A DNA stretch of 64,000 nucleotides from Bordetella genomosp. 7 (GTDB taxonomy: Bacteria > Pseudomonadota > Gammaproteobacteria > Burkholderiales > Burkholderiaceae_B). Where the stretch lies: positions 372,001 through 436,000 of the forward strand of contig NZ_NEVK01000004.1 of the NCBI RefSeq assembly GCF_002261265.1, read 5' to 3'. The position numbers and the translations under genes are program-made. Below the pieces are notes generated by a model, which had not been told where the DNA came from, made no database searches, and saw only the letters and a list, made by a program, of their open reading frames with translations. Positions 47,103-56,559 of this stretch are shown piece by piece (positions within the stretch are counted from its first letter, which is position 1; every line of letters starts with the position of its first letter).

Positions 47103-47117
47103 CTTTATGATTCGAAT

Positions 47118-47933
47118 ATGACACTGAACCCGCGCCAAAGCGCCCTGGTGGAGCTGGTCCGCTCCCAGGGGTCCGCCACCATCGAAGCCCTGGCCCGCCA
47201 CTTCGGCGTCACGCTGCAAACGGTGCGGCGCGACGTCAACCTGTTGGCCGAGGCCGGGCTGCTGTCGCGCTTTCACGGCGGTGTGCGCATCGAGGCCTCC
47301 ACCATCGAGAACATCGCATACCGCAAGCGGCAAGGCCTGCACGCCGACGCCAAGCAGCGTATCGCAGATGCCGTCGCGCAAGCCGTGCCCGACGGCTGTT
47401 CGCTGATCCTGAACATCGGCACCACCACCGAAGCCATTGCGCGCGCCCTGCTGCACCACCGCGGCCTGCGGGTCATTACCAACAACCTGCACGTGGCGGA
47501 CATCCTGTCGGACAACCCCGACTGCGAAGTCATTATCGCCGGCGGCGTCGTGCGGCCGCGCGACCGCGGCATCGTGGGCGAAGCCACCATCGACTTCATC
47601 CGCCAGTTCAAGGTCGACATCGGCCTGATCGGCATTTCGGGCATCGAAGCCGACGGCACGCTGCGCGACTACGACTTCCGCGAAGTGCGCGTGGCGCGCT
47701 GCATCATCGAACAGTCCCGCGAAGTCTGGCTGGCCGCCGACAGCAGCAAGTTCCAGAGACAGGCCATGGTCGAACTGGCGCACATTTCGCAGATCGACCG
47801 CTTCTTTACCGACGCATGGCCGCAAGAACCCCTTGCCCAGGCATTGCAGGAAGCCGGCGTGCGCTGCGAAATCGCCGCCGCCGGCGACCAAGCCGACGCC
47901 CTGCCCGCCATGACCGCGCACCCCGGCTCTTGA
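47118..47933 (+). CDS. glpR: DeoR family repressor GlpR
   Basis: 271 residues. N-terminal DeoR helix-turn-helix at about 1-57 (ALARHFGVTLQTVRRDVNLL), then the sugar-phosphate-sensing domain: LILNIGTTTEAIARALLHH, VRPRDRGIVGEATIDFI, GISGIEADGTLRDYDF and VWLAADSSKF. By family it represses glycerol genes and is released by glycerol 3-phosphate. It lies between the divergent glpS operon and glpD, matching control of both. About 20 residues longer than E. coli GlpR at the C-terminus. Confidence 0.92.
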   Translation: MTLNPRQSALVELVRSQGSATIEALARHFGVTLQTVRRDVNLLAEAGLLSRFHGGVRIEASTIENIAYRKRQGLHADAKQRIADAVAQAVPDGCSLILNIGTTTEAIARALLHHRGLRVITNNLHVADILSDNPDCEVIIAGGVVRPRDRGIVGEATIDFIRQFKVDIGLIGISGIEADGTLRDYDFREVRVARCIIEQSREVWLAADSSKFQRQAMVELAHISQIDRFFTDAWPQEPLAQALQEAGVRCEIAAAGDQADALPAMTAHPGS

Positions 47934-47970
47934 ACCTTTATCCACGCCATATGCCGACCGTCTTTCCCTT

Positions 47971-49569
47971 ATGAATCCCACCCCTGCTTCCCAGCCCATG
48001 CCGAGCCGCCCCGCCCTGCTCGAAACCTTGAACGACCCGGCCGCCTGGGACGTCATCGTGATCGGCGGCGGTGCCACCGGGCTGGGCACCGCCGTGGACG
48101 CCGCAGCGCGCGGATACCGCACATTGCTGATCGAAGCGGCCGACTTCGCCAAAGGCACATCCAGCAAGGCCACTAAGCTCGTGCACGGCGGCGTGCGTTA
48201 CCTGGCCCAGGGCAATATCAGCCTGGTGCGCGAGGCCCTGCACGAGCGCGGCCTGCTCAACCGCAACGCCCCCCACCTGGTGTGGCCGCTGGGCTTCGTG
48301 GTGCCCGCCTACGGCCTGTTCGACCAGCCGTTCTACGGCGCCGGCCTGAAAATGTATGACATGCTGGCCGGCAGGCTGAACCTGTCGCCCAGCCGCTGGC
48401 TGTCGCGCACCGAAACCCTGACCCAGGCGTCCACCGTGGCGCAATCCGTGGGCGGGCGCAGGCTGCGCGGCGGCGTGCTGTATTACGACGGCCAGTTCGA
48501 CGATGCGCGGCTGGCCATGGCCCTGATGCGTACGCTGTTCGACCTGGGCGGCACCGCCATCAACTACGTGCGGGCCGGCGGCCTGACGCGCAACCGGCAG
48601 GGCGCCATCGACGGAGTGGTCGTGCAGGACGTGCTGGGCGATACGCAATACACGCTGCGCGCCCGCTGCGTGATCAACGCCACCGGGGTGTGGGTCGACA
48701 GCGTGCGCCGCATGGACGACCCGCAGGCGCAAACCATGGTGGCGCCCAGCCAGGGCGTGCACCTGACACTGCCGCGCGACTTCCTGCCGGGCGACAAGGC
48801 CGTTCTCATTCCCAAGACCGACGACGGCCGGGTGCTGTTCGTGGTGCCCTGGAACGGTCACACCATTGTCGGCACCACCGATGCGCCGCGCGACGACCTG
48901 CCGCTGGAACCGCCGGCCAGGGACGACGAAATCACCTTTATCCTGCAGACGGCCGCCCGCTACCTGAGCCGGCAGCCCACCCGCGCCGACGTCACCAGCG
49001 TCTGGGCCGGCCTGCGTCCGCTGGTGAAAGCCACCGGAGAAGCCTCTACCAAGAGCCTGTCGCGCGAGCACACCATCGTGGTGTCGCGCGCCGGCCTGGT
49101 GACGGTAACCGGCGGCAAATGGACCACCTATCGCAAGATGGCGCAGGATGTGATCGACACCGCCATCCAGCACCAGTTGCTGCCCCAGGCGTTCTGCCGC
49201 ACCGCCGAATTGCCGCTGCACGGCGCCGGCGCGCTGCCCGATGGCGTGCACTACGGCACGCCCGACAGCTACTACGGCACCGACCTGCCGGCGCTACGCG
49301 CGCTGCCGGGCCTGGATCATGTGCTGGTCAAGGCCAGCGGCCTGACCGAAGCGCACGTGCGGTTCGCCGCGCGGCACGAGCTTGCGCGCAGCGCCGAAGA
49401 CGTGCTGGCGCGGCGCAATCGGGCATTGTTCCTGGACAGCCAGGCCGCCATGCTGGCCGCCCCCGAAGTCGCCCGCATCCTGGCCGAAGAATTGGGCCAC
49501 GACGCGGCCTGGCAACGCGGCACGGTCGAAGACTTCGCGCGCACCGCGGCGCATTACCGCCTGGACTGA
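47971..49569 (+). CDS. glpD: Aerobic glycerol-3-phosphate dehydrogenase GlpD
   Basis: 532 residues. FAD enzyme feeding electrons to quinone. FAD motif VIVIGGGATGLGTAVDAAA at about 30-48; KGTSSKATKLVHGGVRYLAQ is the next conserved block. The C-terminal DAO part includes RVLFVVPWNGHTIVGTTDAP and GGKWTTYRKMAQDVID, and an ALPHA_glycerophosphate oxidase-like C domain follows. 37 bases after glpR in the same direction. No glycerol kinase gene is in the window, so glpK must be elsewhere. Confidence 0.95.
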   Translation: MNPTPASQPMPSRPALLETLNDPAAWDVIVIGGGATGLGTAVDAAARGYRTLLIEAADFAKGTSSKATKLVHGGVRYLAQGNISLVREALHERGLLNRNAPHLVWPLGFVVPAYGLFDQPFYGAGLKMYDMLAGRLNLSPSRWLSRTETLTQASTVAQSVGGRRLRGGVLYYDGQFDDARLAMALMRTLFDLGGTAINYVRAGGLTRNRQGAIDGVVVQDVLGDTQYTLRARCVINATGVWVDSVRRMDDPQAQTMVAPSQGVHLTLPRDFLPGDKAVLIPKTDDGRVLFVVPWNGHTIVGTTDAPRDDLPLEPPARDDEITFILQTAARYLSRQPTRADVTSVWAGLRPLVKATGEASTKSLSREHTIVVSRAGLVTVTGGKWTTYRKMAQDVIDTAIQHQLLPQAFCRTAELPLHGAGALPDGVHYGTPDSYYGTDLPALRALPGLDHVLVKASGLTEAHVRFAARHELARSAEDVLARRNRALFLDSQAAMLAAPEVARILAEELGHDAAWQRGTVEDFARTAAHYRLD

Positions 49570-49575
49570 CGCTGC

Positions 49576-49610
49576 GGCCCAGCGCAGCACCGCTGCCTGG
49601 GCCTCTTCCT
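49576..49610 (+). terminator. Probable terminator of glpR-glpD
   Basis: GGCCCAG (49576-49582) pairs with CTGGGCC (49597-49603), with an inner AGC/GCT, followed by TCTTCCT. The T content is modest. Confidence 0.5.
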
Positions 49611-49653
49611 GCCGCCATCGAGCGGTTCGTGCCCGGCCTCGTATGCCTGCCTC

Positions 49654-49681
49654 TTTTAATTAACTAATTAGTTAATTAAAA
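49654..49681. promoter_or_regulatory. Perfect 28-bp AT palindrome, likely TetR operator
   Basis: TTTTAATTAACTAATTAGTT (49654-49673) continues to complete a perfect 28-base palindrome ending at 49681. It lies seven bases ahead of the tetR ATG and is the only long A/T run in this region. Repeated TTAA/TAAT words suggest a dimer or dimer-of-dimers site for the adjacent TetR protein, with autoregulation. Confidence 0.85.
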
Positions 49682-49688
49682 TGCCGCC

Positions 49689-50390
49689 ATGACCGATGCC
49701 ACCCGCTCCCCACCTCGCAAGCCCGGCCGTCCGCGGCGCGCCGATGGCCGCGACGCCTTGCTCGATGCCGCCACGACGCTGTTCGCCTCGAAAGGGGTGG
49801 CCGGCACCACGCTTGCCCACATCGCGGTGCACGCAGGCGTCACTCCAGCCATGGTGCATTACTACTTCAAGAACCGGGATCAACTGCTCGACGTCGTGGT
49901 GGCCGAACGCCTGGGGCCCCTCATCGCTTATGTGTGGGCCCCCGCCGCCGCCGCGCAAAGCGCCGCCCCCGATCTGCGCGCCATGGCCACCCAGATCGTG
50001 ACGCGCATCGTGCAATGCGCCAGCGAACGCCCGTGGCTGCCCCCGCTGTGGATGCGCGAAGTCGTCAACGAAGGCGGCATGCTGCGGGAAAGAGTATTCA
50101 GCCGTTTGCCTGTCGACCGCCTGCACGGGTTCGCCCACGCTATCCGCGCCGGGCAGGCGGCCGGCATCGTGAACCCGGGGATCGAGCCGCGCCTGGTGTT
50201 TTTGTCGATTCTGGGCATCACGATGCTGCCCATGGCCACGGCCGCGTTGTCGCAGCGCCTGTGGAAAGACGCGGACAACGCCGCGCCCGATGCCGGCACG
50301 ATTATTGCCCACGCGCTCGCCTTGTTGTCCGGAGGACTGTTCACGGCTTCTGCCGCGCCACCCTCCGCCGCCTCTCATCCTGGAGCCTGA
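49689..50390 (+). CDS. TetR family transcriptional regulator of an ABC efflux operon
   Basis: 233 residues. HTH at about 20-65: RDALLDAATTLFASKGVAGT and HIAVHAGVTPAMVHYYFKNR. The ligand-binding C-terminal part is helical with DUF-like C-terminal features (PWLPPLWMREVVNEGGML). The ATG at 49681 is out of frame with a quick stop; the start at 49689 is correct. It is the first gene of a five-gene tetR-hlyD-ATPase-permease-OMF operon and directly follows its likely operator. Confidence 0.9.
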   Translation: MTDATRSPPRKPGRPRRADGRDALLDAATTLFASKGVAGTTLAHIAVHAGVTPAMVHYYFKNRDQLLDVVVAERLGPLIAYVWAPAAAAQSAAPDLRAMATQIVTRIVQCASERPWLPPLWMREVVNEGGMLRERVFSRLPVDRLHGFAHAIRAGQAAGIVNPGIEPRLVFLSILGITMLPMATAALSQRLWKDADNAAPDAGTIIAHALALLSGGLFTASAAPPSAASHPGA

Positions 50391-50391
50391 T

Positions 50392-51384
50392 ATGCCCGCC
50401 CGATCGCGCCCGCTCGCGAATCGCCGTAATCTGCGGCTGCGCCACGTTCTGGCCGCTGCCTGCCTGCCCCTGCTGCTGGCCGCCTGCGATGACAACCGCC
50501 AGGCCTTCTATCAAGGTTACGTGGAAGGCGAATTCGTCTACATGGCGCCCGAGCGCCCCGGGCGCTTGCAGGCATTGCACGTTGCGCGAGGCGACGAGGT
50601 TGCCGCCGGGGCCCCGCTTTTTTCGCTGGACGCCACGCCGGAAGCCCAGGCGCGGCGCGAAGCACGCGCCCGGCTGGACGCCGCGCGGGCGCGGCGCCTG
50701 GACCTGGACAGCGGCAAGCGCCCTCAGGAAGTCGAGGTCGTGCGCGCGCAGCTCGCGCAGGCCGACGCCGAAGCCGGCCGCGCCGCGGCGCAGTACAAGC
50801 GCGATCGCGCCCAATTCGCGGCCGGCGGCATCGCGCAAGCCCAGCTCGATGACAGCCGCGCCCAGGCGCAAGCCAGCGCCGCCCGCGCGCGCGAATTGCG
50901 CGCGCAGCTGCAGGTCGCGGAACTGCCGGGCCGGCGCGAACAATTGAAGGCGCAGGACGCCCAGGTCGAGGCGGCAAGCGCCGCGCTGGCCCAGGCTGAA
51001 TGGGCCCTGGCGCAAAAGCAGGTTGCCGCCGCCCAGGCCGCACGCGTGTACGACACCATGTTCCGCCCCGGAGAATGGGTGGCGGCCGGCAACCCCGTGG
51101 TGCGCCTGCTGCCGCCGGACAACATCAAACTGCGGTTCTTCGTGCCCGAAGCGGCGCTGGGCGCGCTGCGCATCGGCCAGCGCGTGGACGTGCATTGCGA
51201 CGGTTGCGGCCAGGCGATACCCGCGGCCATCACTTACGTGTCGCAGCAAGCCGAATACACCCCGCCGGTGATCTACAGCCGCGACAGCCGCGGCAAACTC
51301 GTCTACATGATCGAAGCGCACCCCGAACCGCAGGCCGCGGCGCGCCTGCATCCGGGCCAGCCCGTGGAGGTCACGCTGCAATGA
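50392..51384 (+). CDS. HlyD-type membrane fusion protein (periplasmic adaptor), lipoprotein-like
   Basis: 330 residues. Leader with lipobox-like LLLAAC followed by DDN. Barrel-sandwich halves YMAPERPGRLQALHVARGDEV and YDTMFRPGEWVAAGNPVVRL flank an Ala/Arg/Gln coiled coil (about 95-220). C-terminal beta domain IKLRFFVPEAALGALRIGQRV. Start at 50392 after GGAG; the stop overlaps the ATPase start (ATGA). Similar to YbhG/YhiI adaptors. Connects the inner-membrane ABC pump to the outer-membrane channel. Confidence 0.9.
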   Translation: MPARSRPLANRRNLRLRHVLAAACLPLLLAACDDNRQAFYQGYVEGEFVYMAPERPGRLQALHVARGDEVAAGAPLFSLDATPEAQARREARARLDAARARRLDLDSGKRPQEVEVVRAQLAQADAEAGRAAAQYKRDRAQFAAGGIAQAQLDDSRAQAQASAARARELRAQLQVAELPGRREQLKAQDAQVEAASAALAQAEWALAQKQVAAAQAARVYDTMFRPGEWVAAGNPVVRLLPPDNIKLRFFVPEAALGALRIGQRVDVHCDGCGQAIPAAITYVSQQAEYTPPVIYSRDSRGKLVYMIEAHPEPQAAARLHPGQPVEVTLQ

Positions 51385-52328
51385 GCGCAACTGCCGACAG
51401 CGAACTGGTGATCGATGTGCAGGGCCTGAGCAAGCGGTTCGGCGACAAGCAAGTGGTCAACGACGTGTCGCTGCAGGTGCGCCGGGGCGAGATCTTCGGG
51501 TTCCTGGGCCCGAACGGCAGCGGCAAGACAACCTGCATACGGCTCATGTGCGGCCTGCTTACGCCCGATTCGGGCAGCGGCACCTGCCTGGGCTACGACA
51601 TCCTGACCCAAAGCGCCGACATCAAGCGCCACGTGGGATACATGACGCAGAAGTTCTCGTACTGGGAAGACCTGACCATACGCGAGAACCTCGACTTCGT
51701 CGCGCGCATGTACGAAATGCCCAACCGCCGCGACGCCGTCGACCAGGCGCTCGAAAACCTGGGCCTGCAGAGCCGCGCCAACCAGCTTACCGGCGCACTG
51801 TCGGGCGGATGGAAGCAGCGCCTGGCCCTGGCGGCCTGCCTGCTGCACGAGCCCCGGCTCCTGCTGCTGGACGAACCCACCGCGGGGGTCGACCCCACGG
51901 CGCGCCGCGACTTCTGGGAAGAGCTCCACATGCTGGCCGCGCGCGGCATTTCCGTGCTGGTCAGCACGCACTACATGGACGAAGCCGAACGCTGCCATAA
52001 GCTGGCGTACCTGGCCTATGGCCGGCTGCTGACCCAGGGCACGGCCGCCAGCGTCACCGCCGAACAGGGATTGGCGACCTGGGCCATCCACGGGCAGGAT
52101 CTGGTTTCGCTGGGCCAGCGCCTGCGCAGCAGCCCCGGCGTGGACCAGACCGTTGCCTTCGGCGCGGCGCTGCACGTCAGCGGCGCCGACCACGACACGC
52201 TTGAACGCACCGTGCGCGCGGCCATCCAGGGCAGCGACCTGCGCGCCGAGCCCGTCGACACCAGCCTGGAAGACGTGTTCATCTACCTGATGAACCGCTC
52301 CACCGACAACTACGGCGGGCGGCCATGA
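51381..52328 (+). CDS. ABC transporter ATP-binding protein of efflux pump
   Basis: 315 residues. Walker A GPNGSGKTT, signature LSGGWKQRLALAACL, Walker B LLLLDEPTAGVDP, switch VSTHYMDEAER. The DrrA/CcmA-type style is that of exporters like YbhF (half) or RbbA. Only one ABC domain, so two copies are needed. Start at 51381 overlaps hlyD by four bases. Confidence 0.9.
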   Translation: MSATADSELVIDVQGLSKRFGDKQVVNDVSLQVRRGEIFGFLGPNGSGKTTCIRLMCGLLTPDSGSGTCLGYDILTQSADIKRHVGYMTQKFSYWEDLTIRENLDFVARMYEMPNRRDAVDQALENLGLQSRANQLTGALSGGWKQRLALAACLLHEPRLLLLDEPTAGVDPTARRDFWEELHMLAARGISVLVSTHYMDEAERCHKLAYLAYGRLLTQGTAASVTAEQGLATWAIHGQDLVSLGQRLRSSPGVDQTVAFGAALHVSGADHDTLERTVRAAIQGSDLRAEPVDTSLEDVFIYLMNRSTDNYGGRP

Positions 52329-53470
52329 GCGCGCGCGAGCGGCGGTTTTCGTGGCTGCGGTGGTGGAGCATGGTGCTCAAGGAATTCCTGCAGCTGCGCC
52401 GCGACCGCCTTACCTTCGGCATGATCGTGGGCATACCCATCATGGAACTGGCCCTGTTCGGATATGCCATCAACACGGACCCCAAGCAGATGCCCACGGC
52501 GGTCATCGCATCCGACCACAGCGAGTTCACCCGCACCTTCGTGTCGGCCATGAAGGCGTCGGACTACTTCAATATCGTCGAAGAACTGCCCAACGAAGAG
52601 GCGGGCCGCGCAGCGCTGGCGCAGGGGCGTGTCCTGTTCGTGCTGACCATTCCGCCCGATTTCACGCGCAGCCTGCTGCGCGGCGAACGGCCCGCGCTGC
52701 TGATCGAGGCCGACGCAACCGACCCTACCGCCACGGGCATGGCGGTGGCCGCGGCCACGCAGCTGAGCCAGGCCGTGGCGCGCAAAGACCTTACCGGCCC
52801 GCTGGCGCACCTGGCCGGCGGCGAGCCGCCATTCGACGTGCGCGTGCACCGCCTGTACAACGAAGAGCAGATCGCCCAATACAACACCGTGCCCGGCCTG
52901 ATGGGCGTGATATTGAGCATGACGCTGGTGATGATGACGGGCCTGGCCATGACCCGCGAACGCGAACGCGGCACCATGGAAAACCTGCTGGCCACGCCGG
53001 TGCATCCGCTGGAAGTCATGACCGGCAAGATCGTGCCCTACATTTTCATCGGGCTTGCGCAGGCCACCATCATCCTGCTGGCCGCCCGCTACGTGTTCCA
53101 CGTGCCCTTCATGGGCAGCCTGGTGGCGGCATACCTGGCGGCCTCGCTGTTCGTGGCGGCCAACCTGACCGTGGGCATCACCCTGTCTTCGCTGGCGCAG
53201 AACCAGCTGCAGGCCATGCAGCTGACCACGTTCTATTTCCTGCCCAACATCCTGCTGTCGGGGTTCATGTTTCCGTTTCACGGCATGCCCATCTGGGCGC
53301 AGCACGTGGGCAACCTGCTGCCGCTGACATACTTCAACCGGCTGATCCGCGGCATCCTGCTCAAGGGCAGCGGCTGGGCCGACCTGTGGCCGCATGTATG
53401 GCCGCTGCTGCTGTTCACGGTCCTGGTCATGGCACTGGCGGTGAAGTTCTATCGCCGCACCCTGGATTGA
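52325..53470 (+). CDS. ABC-2 type transporter permease of efflux pump
   Basis: 381 residues. ABC-2 membrane protein: an N-terminal segment (MVLKEFLQLRRDRLTFGMIV), a periplasmic domain of about 150 residues, then five C-terminal membrane segments with TRERERGTMENLLATPVHPL, the family's conserved cytoplasmic block. YhhJ/YbhS-like. Overlaps the ATPase gene by four bases. Confidence 0.9.
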   Translation: MSARERRFSWLRWWSMVLKEFLQLRRDRLTFGMIVGIPIMELALFGYAINTDPKQMPTAVIASDHSEFTRTFVSAMKASDYFNIVEELPNEEAGRAALAQGRVLFVLTIPPDFTRSLLRGERPALLIEADATDPTATGMAVAAATQLSQAVARKDLTGPLAHLAGGEPPFDVRVHRLYNEEQIAQYNTVPGLMGVILSMTLVMMTGLAMTRERERGTMENLLATPVHPLEVMTGKIVPYIFIGLAQATIILLAARYVFHVPFMGSLVAAYLAASLFVAANLTVGITLSSLAQNQLQAMQLTTFYFLPNILLSGFMFPFHGMPIWAQHVGNLLPLTYFNRLIRGILLKGSGWADLWPHVWPLLLFTVLVMALAVKFYRRTLD

Positions 53471-53473
53471 CGC

Positions 53474-55039
53474 ATGAGCCCTTATCTTCTCGTTTCGCGA
53501 TTGATGCGGCGGCCCGGCGTGGCCTGGGCCGGCGGCATCCTGGCTGCGGCCCTGTCCGGCTGCGCCGTCGGCCCCGATTTCGAGCGTCCGGCCCCGCCGG
53601 ACGTACAGCGCTACGCGGCCGCGCCCGCCGCGGCGTCGACATCCGGCAACGAGTCGGTTCCCGCACAACGCCTGCATGCGGGCACGGACATCCCGGCTCA
53701 ATGGTGGACGCTGTTCCGCTCGCCCGCCCTGGACCAGCTGGTGCGCCAGGCCCTGGAACACAGCCCCACACTGCAACAGGCGCGCGCACGCCTGTTGCAG
53801 GCGCAGGAAGAACTGCGCGCGCAAGCCGGCGCGCGCACCCTGCCTTCAGTTGACGCGGAAGCGTCAGGCGCGCGCCAGAAAGTCGACCCCTCGGCCTATG
53901 GCATTCCCGTCACCGAACTGCCACCCCCCTTCACGCTGTACAACGCGTCTATCGAAGTGTCGTACACGCTGGATGTGTTCGGCGCCGAACGTAGCGCGAT
54001 AGAAGGGCTGCAGGCGCAGGCCGACCACCAGCAATACGAGTTGCAGGCGGCCCGCATGATGCTCGCCGGCAACGTGGTGACAACCGCGATCCGCCAGGCC
54101 GGCCTGCAGGAGTGCCTGGACGCCCATCGCGAATTACTGGCCGCGCAGACACGCCAGCTGGCCATCCTGCGCCAGCGCCACCATGCAGGCGGCGTGTCGG
54201 CCCTGGATGTGCGGCGCCAGGAATCGCTGGTGGCGCAGGCGCGCGCCGAGCTGCCGCCCCTGGAACAAGAGCTGGATCGCGCGCGCCACCAGCTCGCGGT
54301 GTACCTGGGGCGGTTGCCGTCGCAGGCTGCGCTGCCGGCGTTGTCGCTGGCCGACCTGCAACTGCCGCTGGACGTGCCGCTGGGCGTACCGTCGCAACTG
54401 GTGCGGCAGCGGCCGGACATCCTCGCGGCGGAATCCCTGTGGCGGCGCGCCACCGCCGACGCGGGCGTGGCCGCGGCAAACCGCTACCCCCGTTTTACGC
54501 TGACAGGCAGTTTCGGATCACAACGCACCCGGGCCGGCGACATGGCCGACGGTGTCAATGTCTGGAACCTGGCATTGGGGCTGACCCAGCCGCTGTTTCG
54601 CGGCGGCGAATTGCTGGCCCGCCAGCGCGCGGCCGAGGCGGCTTTGCAGGGCGCTGCGGCGGCTTATCGCGACACCGTGCTGCAGGGCTTCCAGCAAGTG
54701 GCCGATGCCTTGCGCGCGGTGCATGCGGATGCCGCGACCCTGCAGGCGGCCACCGAAGCCGACCAACAGGCCGAGCAGGCATATCGCATTACCGAGCGGC
54801 TTTACCAGGCGGGGGGCGTCAGTCAGCTGGCGTTGCTGGACGCCCGGCGCGAGCAATGGCGCACGCGAGCGGCGCGCGTGCAGGCCCAGGCCGACCGCTA
54901 CGCAGACACCGCCGCATTGCTGCAGGCCCTGGGCGGCGGGTGGTGGAACGAGGCAGAAAGCGTATCATCCCCGCATCCGGACGCTTCGTCGTCCAATTGC
55001 CATGAATGTGCTCCCGCGTATGCCGGCCCGGCCAACTGA
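53474..55039 (+). CDS. Outer-membrane efflux lipoprotein, NodT/OprM family (TolC-type channel)
   Basis: 521 residues. Lipoprotein signal with ALSGCAVGPDFERP, the NodT N-terminus. Two OEP repeats in the coiled-coil domain, including WWTLFRSPALDQLVRQALEH, RARLLQAQEELRAQAGAR and WNLALGLTQPLFRGGELLARQ. Starts three bases after the permease stop. Completes a tripartite ABC exporter (adaptor, pump, channel); transported substance unknown. Confidence 0.93.
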   Translation: MSPYLLVSRLMRRPGVAWAGGILAAALSGCAVGPDFERPAPPDVQRYAAAPAAASTSGNESVPAQRLHAGTDIPAQWWTLFRSPALDQLVRQALEHSPTLQQARARLLQAQEELRAQAGARTLPSVDAEASGARQKVDPSAYGIPVTELPPPFTLYNASIEVSYTLDVFGAERSAIEGLQAQADHQQYELQAARMMLAGNVVTTAIRQAGLQECLDAHRELLAAQTRQLAILRQRHHAGGVSALDVRRQESLVAQARAELPPLEQELDRARHQLAVYLGRLPSQAALPALSLADLQLPLDVPLGVPSQLVRQRPDILAAESLWRRATADAGVAAANRYPRFTLTGSFGSQRTRAGDMADGVNVWNLALGLTQPLFRGGELLARQRAAEAALQGAAAAYRDTVLQGFQQVADALRAVHADAATLQAATEADQQAEQAYRITERLYQAGGVSQLALLDARREQWRTRAARVQAQADRYADTAALLQALGGGWWNEAESVSSPHPDASSSNCHECAPAYAGPAN

Positions 55040-55098
55040 ATCACGCCGCGCCGCGGCGCCAGCCGCAACGCAGGCGGGCACCCGACAGGAAACGTGTT

Positions 55099-55875
55099 AT
55101 GTGTCTGGCCGTGCTGGCCCTGCATGCCGTCACCGGCATCCCGGTCTTGATCGCCGCCAATCGCGATGAATTCCATGCGCGCCCCACCCAGCCCGCGGCC
55201 GCCTGGCCGGCCCGCCCCGTCATCTATGGCGGGCGCGACCTGCGAGCCGGCGGCGCATGGATGGCCGCGAATGAGCGCGGACGCTATGCGCTCGTCACCA
55301 ACTTCCGCGACCCCGCCAACGTGTTGCCCGACGCGCCGACGCGCGGCGCGCTGGTCGAAGACTATCTGCGCGGCGAGGCTTCGCCCGCCGACTACGCCGC
55401 CGCGGTGCACGAGCGCGGCGGCCGGTACAACGGATTCAACCTGATCGTGGGCGATGCGGCCGTCTGCTGGTATGTCAGCAACCGCAATGGCGCGCCACGC
55501 CAGTTGACGCCCGGCATCTACGCCGTATCCAACCACCTGCTCGACACCCCGTGGCCCAAGCTGGCGCGCGTCAAGGCCGCCTTCCGGCGTGTACTGCGCG
55601 CCACGCCGCAACCCGATCTCGCGGCGTTGTACGACGCCTTGCGCGACGACACGCCGGCCGACGACGCCAGCCTGCCCGACACCGGCATCGGCCTGGCGCG
55701 CGAGCGGCTGCTGAGCAGCCCGTTCATCATCAGCCCCGATTACGGCACGCGCGGATCCACGGTGCTGGCGCTGCACGCCGGCGGGCGCGGCGAGCTGCAC
55801 GAGCGCCGCTACGGCCCCGATGGCCAGCCGCAGGGCGACAGCGACCTGTTGTTCGCGTGGCGCGCCGCCCCGTGA
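55099..55875 (+). CDS. NRDE family protein (TANGO2-like)
   Basis: 258 residues starting MCLAVLALHAVTGIPVLIAANRDEFHARPT with the NRDE motif. Family block GGRDLRAGGAWMAANERGRYALVTNFRDP is clear, and NLIVGDAAVCWYVSNRNG is consistent. The Cys2 near the N-terminus is typical and may act as nucleophile after Met removal. Role in bacteria not settled; animal TANGO2 is linked to heme or lipid handling. ATG at 55099 after ACAGGA. Confidence 0.88.
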   Translation: MCLAVLALHAVTGIPVLIAANRDEFHARPTQPAAAWPARPVIYGGRDLRAGGAWMAANERGRYALVTNFRDPANVLPDAPTRGALVEDYLRGEASPADYAAAVHERGGRYNGFNLIVGDAAVCWYVSNRNGAPRQLTPGIYAVSNHLLDTPWPKLARVKAAFRRVLRATPQPDLAALYDALRDDTPADDASLPDTGIGLARERLLSSPFIISPDYGTRGSTVLALHAGGRGELHERRYGPDGQPQGDSDLLFAWRAAP

Positions 55876-56056
55876 CGCGCCGGTCACACGCGCCGTAAAC
55901 CGCCCGGAAACGGGACACTTGCGGAAACACCGGTTGCAACCTGTGGCGTGACGAACTCGCCGCCCGCAATATCATCTAAATGGTTACGCCCGGCGGGCCG
56001 GGCGCCCGCGAGCCCGGCCGCGGCTGGCGCCGGGCCTTTCCTATCGGAGAATGCCC

Positions 56057-56494
56057 ATGAACCCACGCCATACTCCTTCGCGCCTGGCCGCCGCGCTGGC
56101 GGCCGGGTGCCTGGCACTGGCCGCCGGATCGGCCGGCGCGCAAACCGCCGGCGTCCTGCCGCCGGTGCAGCAGCAAGGCCAGGTGCAATATCTGACCGGG
56201 GGATTCGGTTATGACGAGTCCGAGGCCATCAAGGCCGCCAGCAGCCAGTATCCGCTGGCACTGACATTCGCGTCGTCGCAAGGCGGCGCCTACCTGGCCG
56301 ACGTGCGGGTCAAGATCACCGACGCGCAAGGCGCCACGGTGCTCGATACCACTGCCAACGGCCCCTATCTGCTGGTGAAGCTGCCGGCCGGGCGCTACCA
56401 CGTATCGGCCAGCTTCAAGGACGATGAAAAAACCCGGCAGATCTCCGTGCCGCAGAGCGGCACGGCGCGGGCCACATTCACCTGGAATGCCTGA
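56057..56494 (+). CDS. Small exported protein with carboxypeptidase-regulatory-like (beta-sandwich) domain
   Basis: 145 residues. The second of two nearby ATGs (56057) has GGAGA at good spacing. Signal peptide ends GSAGA-QT. The mature domain has the pattern ADVRVKITDAQGATVLDTTANGPYLLVKLPAGRYHVSASF, typical of CarboxypepD_reg-like beta-sandwiches. Probably periplasmic; function unknown. Isolated gene. Confidence 0.75.
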   Translation: MNPRHTPSRLAAALAAGCLALAAGSAGAQTAGVLPPVQQQGQVQYLTGGFGYDESEAIKAASSQYPLALTFASSQGGAYLADVRVKITDAQGATVLDTTANGPYLLVKLPAGRYHVSASFKDDEKTRQISVPQSGTARATFTWNA

Positions 56495-56559
56495 CCCGGC
56501 AGGCCGGGACGCAAAGCGTCGGCCGGCGCCCGGCGCCCCACGCGGCGCACCGCAGGTCG

